From assembly GCA_902767465.1 (NCBI GenBank), contig CACXHM010000001.1:1-7526 (forward strand): DNA of 7,526 nt. The letters run 5' to 3'. Origin of the DNA: an uncultured Bacteroidia bacterium (GTDB lineage Bacteria; Bacteroidota; Bacteroidia; Bacteroidales; UBA932). The notes beneath the pieces are model-generated. The model did no database searches. It saw only the letters and a list, made by a program, of their open reading frames with translations, and was not told the DNA's origin. Shown here piece by piece: positions 6,515 to 7,526 of this stretch (positions are counted from its first letter, which is position 1; the number at the start of each line of letters is the position of its first letter). The position numbers and the translations under genes were made by a program.

Positions 6515-7526
6515 AAACTGTTCGCAAAGATAAGCAATTCTTCGCAAAAGCGGGTCCATCCCAAGCGTTCCGCTTCCCGGCGTATGGCGCGTATGCAAGC
6601 GGTGCGCACCGACGGGGCTTTGAAGAACTCCTTGATGGCAGTTGCCACTTCCCGCGGCTCGGGGGCAGATGCAACAAGTCCCGTGCCTGAATCTCCGATT
6701 GCTTCACGAAGCCCGCCAACATCTGTTACGACCAGCGGAACTTCGAAATGATAGGATGCAGAGCAGACGCCGCTCTGGGTGGCGCTGCGGTAGGGAAGTA
6801 CCGTAAGGTCGGCTACAGAAAAGAAATCCTTTACCCTCTCATCTTCGATAAAGCTGTTGAAAAGCCTGATCCTGTCACGGGCGGGAGAAGACTCTGTTAT
6901 TTGCTGATATTTTTCGAATGAGCCATAGCATTCCCCGGCTACTATGAGCTGGTAACTGTCATCCAGAAAAGCCATGGCATTCAGCAGGATGTCCAGCCCC
7001 TTATAGTCACGTATGAGTCCGAAAAACAGCAGGTTCTTCTTCCCTGGCTCAAGGCCGAGACGACGCTCTGTCTCTTCTCGGGGAAGTTTCTCCCCAAAAT
7101 GGTTGTAGAGGGGATGGAAAAGAGTTTTCGACGGCATTTCGGGCGCCCAGGAGCGGAGATCTTTTTCTACCGTGGAAGATAAGGTTACGCATCCGTCAAG
7201 TCCTCCAAGAAACCATTTTGTGAAAGGCTTGTCAAAAAAATGCCTTTCGTGCGGGATGATGTTGTCTGCTATTGCCACAACCTTGCAGCCGGGCGCCATT
7301 CCGCGGGCGACTGCACCGAGTGATGGTGCGAACCATGGCATGAGATAGCGCAGGATAAGCAGATCCGGCTGCCATGAGCGTATTTTCCGGGCTGCTCCGG
7401 GCCAGTTCAGCGGATTGGCTGTGTCCAGCACCCTCCGGGCATGAGCGCCAAAACAATCATCCCCGGAAGTCACGTACTGTGTCTTTCCGGGGAAAAGTAT
7501 TCCGGGGTATTGCCGGGAGTAGTTGA
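6511..7526 (-). CDS. Glycosyltransferase, GT-B fold, family 4-like (5' end outside window)
   Basis: The frame is open to the window edge and 337 residues are visible. A GTG at 7473 could be read as a start, but the 17 codons upstream of it encode NYSRQYPGILFPGKTQY, which fits the conserved N-terminal region of this family. The real start is therefore outside, with perhaps 35-45 residues missing. The N-terminal half contains DLLILRYLMPWFAPSLG and a DNIIPHE segment. The C-terminal half has LLFFGLIRDYKGLDILL (around 6987-7035), the donor-site stretch PYRSATQSGVCSASYHF, and VVTDVGGLREA. These suggest a retaining, sugar-nucleotide-dependent transferase acting on a surface glycan or glycolipid; the substrate cannot be told. 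Its TGA overlaps the LysM gene's ATG by 4 bases. The E-x7-E pair of classical family 4 enzymes is not obvious; an S/Q-rich segment occupies that place. Confidence 0.9.
   Translation of the reverse strand, partial: NYSRQYPGILFPGKTQYVTSGDDCFGAHARRVLDTANPLNWPGAARKIRSWQPDLLILRYLMPWFAPSLGAVARGMAPGCKVVAIADNIIPHERHFFDKPFTKWFLGGLDGCVTLSSTVEKDLRSWAPEMPSKTLFHPLYNHFGEKLPREETERRLGLEPGKKNLLFFGLIRDYKGLDILLNAMAFLDDSYQLIVAGECYGSFEKYQQITESSPARDRIRLFNSFIEDERVKDFFSVADLTVLPYRSATQSGVCSASYHFEVPLVVTDVGGLREAIGDSGTGLVASAPEPREVATAIKEFFKAPSVRTACIRAIRREAERLGWTRFCEELLIFANSL
6525..6532 (-). promoter_or_regulatory. Possible internal -7 box ahead of the LysM gene
   Basis: On the minus strand these bases read TATCTTTG, identical to the predicted upp -7 box and a perfect TAnnTTTG. 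It lies inside the last codons of the glycosyltransferase gene, 10 bases before the LysM gene's ATG. No TTTG -33 partner is seen at normal spacing, and the bases also encode part of LeuIlePheAla, so it may be chance. Confidence 0.3.

Noticed and set aside
6515..6598. Upstream start for the LysM protein
   Set aside because: The extra 28 residues lie inside the glycosyltransferase gene and precede a clear signal peptide that begins at the ATG at 6514.
7471..7473. GTG as the true start of the glycosyltransferase
   Set aside because: The frame stays open to the window edge, and the residues upstream (YPGILFPGKTQY) look like conserved family sequence, so the start must lie outside.
1..7526. Sigma-54 promoters (GG-N10-GC, TGGCAC-N5-TTGC type) near rpoN or its neighbours
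   Set aside because: Reading by eye I found isolated TGGCA strings but none with a TTGC at correct spacing ahead of a gene. A matrix search was not possible here.

Overview
The window looks like ordinary core chromosome from a member of the Bacteroidota, most likely Bacteroidales. The evidence is the Bacteroidota-type omega subunit start, a Bacteroidales-type uracil phosphoribosyltransferase and thioredoxin reductase, -7 promoter boxes of the TAnnTTTG type, few Shine-Dalgarno sequences, and a LysM plus periplasmic-binding protein of a kind common in that phylum. I cannot name a genus. I see no tRNA or rRNA gene, CRISPR array, insertion sequence, phage gene or attachment site. No stretch longer than 60 bases lacks a gene.

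Layout: (1) Bases 1-1799, minus strand: trxB (thioredoxin reductase), bamD (outer-membrane assembly lipoprotein) and the first 18 codons of rpoZ (RNA polymerase omega). They read leftward and leave the window at base 1. trxB and bamD overlap by 4 bases. (2) Bases 1800-1856: a 57-base divergent promoter region with a TAnnTTTG box on each strand. (3) Bases 1857-4906, plus strand: upp, a small lipoprotein resembling LEA type 2 (WHy-like) proteins, a secreted SPOR-domain protein, and rpoN (sigma-54). The junctions are a 4-base overlap, a 1-base overlap and a 1-base gap, so this is almost certainly one operon. (4) Bases 4910-7526, minus strand: a family 4-like glycosyltransferase whose 5' end lies outside the window, then an exported LysM plus periplasmic-binding-fold protein. 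These two overlap by 4 bases. The LysM gene converges on rpoN with only 3 bases between the stop codons.

Functionally the window mixes cell-envelope housekeeping (BamD, SPOR protein, LysM protein, lipoprotein, glycosyltransferase), transcription machinery (omega, sigma-54), redox (TrxB) and pyrimidine salvage (Upp). The less routine points are the tight packing of two uncharacterised envelope proteins directly ahead of sigma-54, very short predicted leaders behind perfect -7 boxes, altered residues in the Upp PRPP loop, and the near-zero convergent junction. I found no convincing sign of a new defence, mobile or signalling system.
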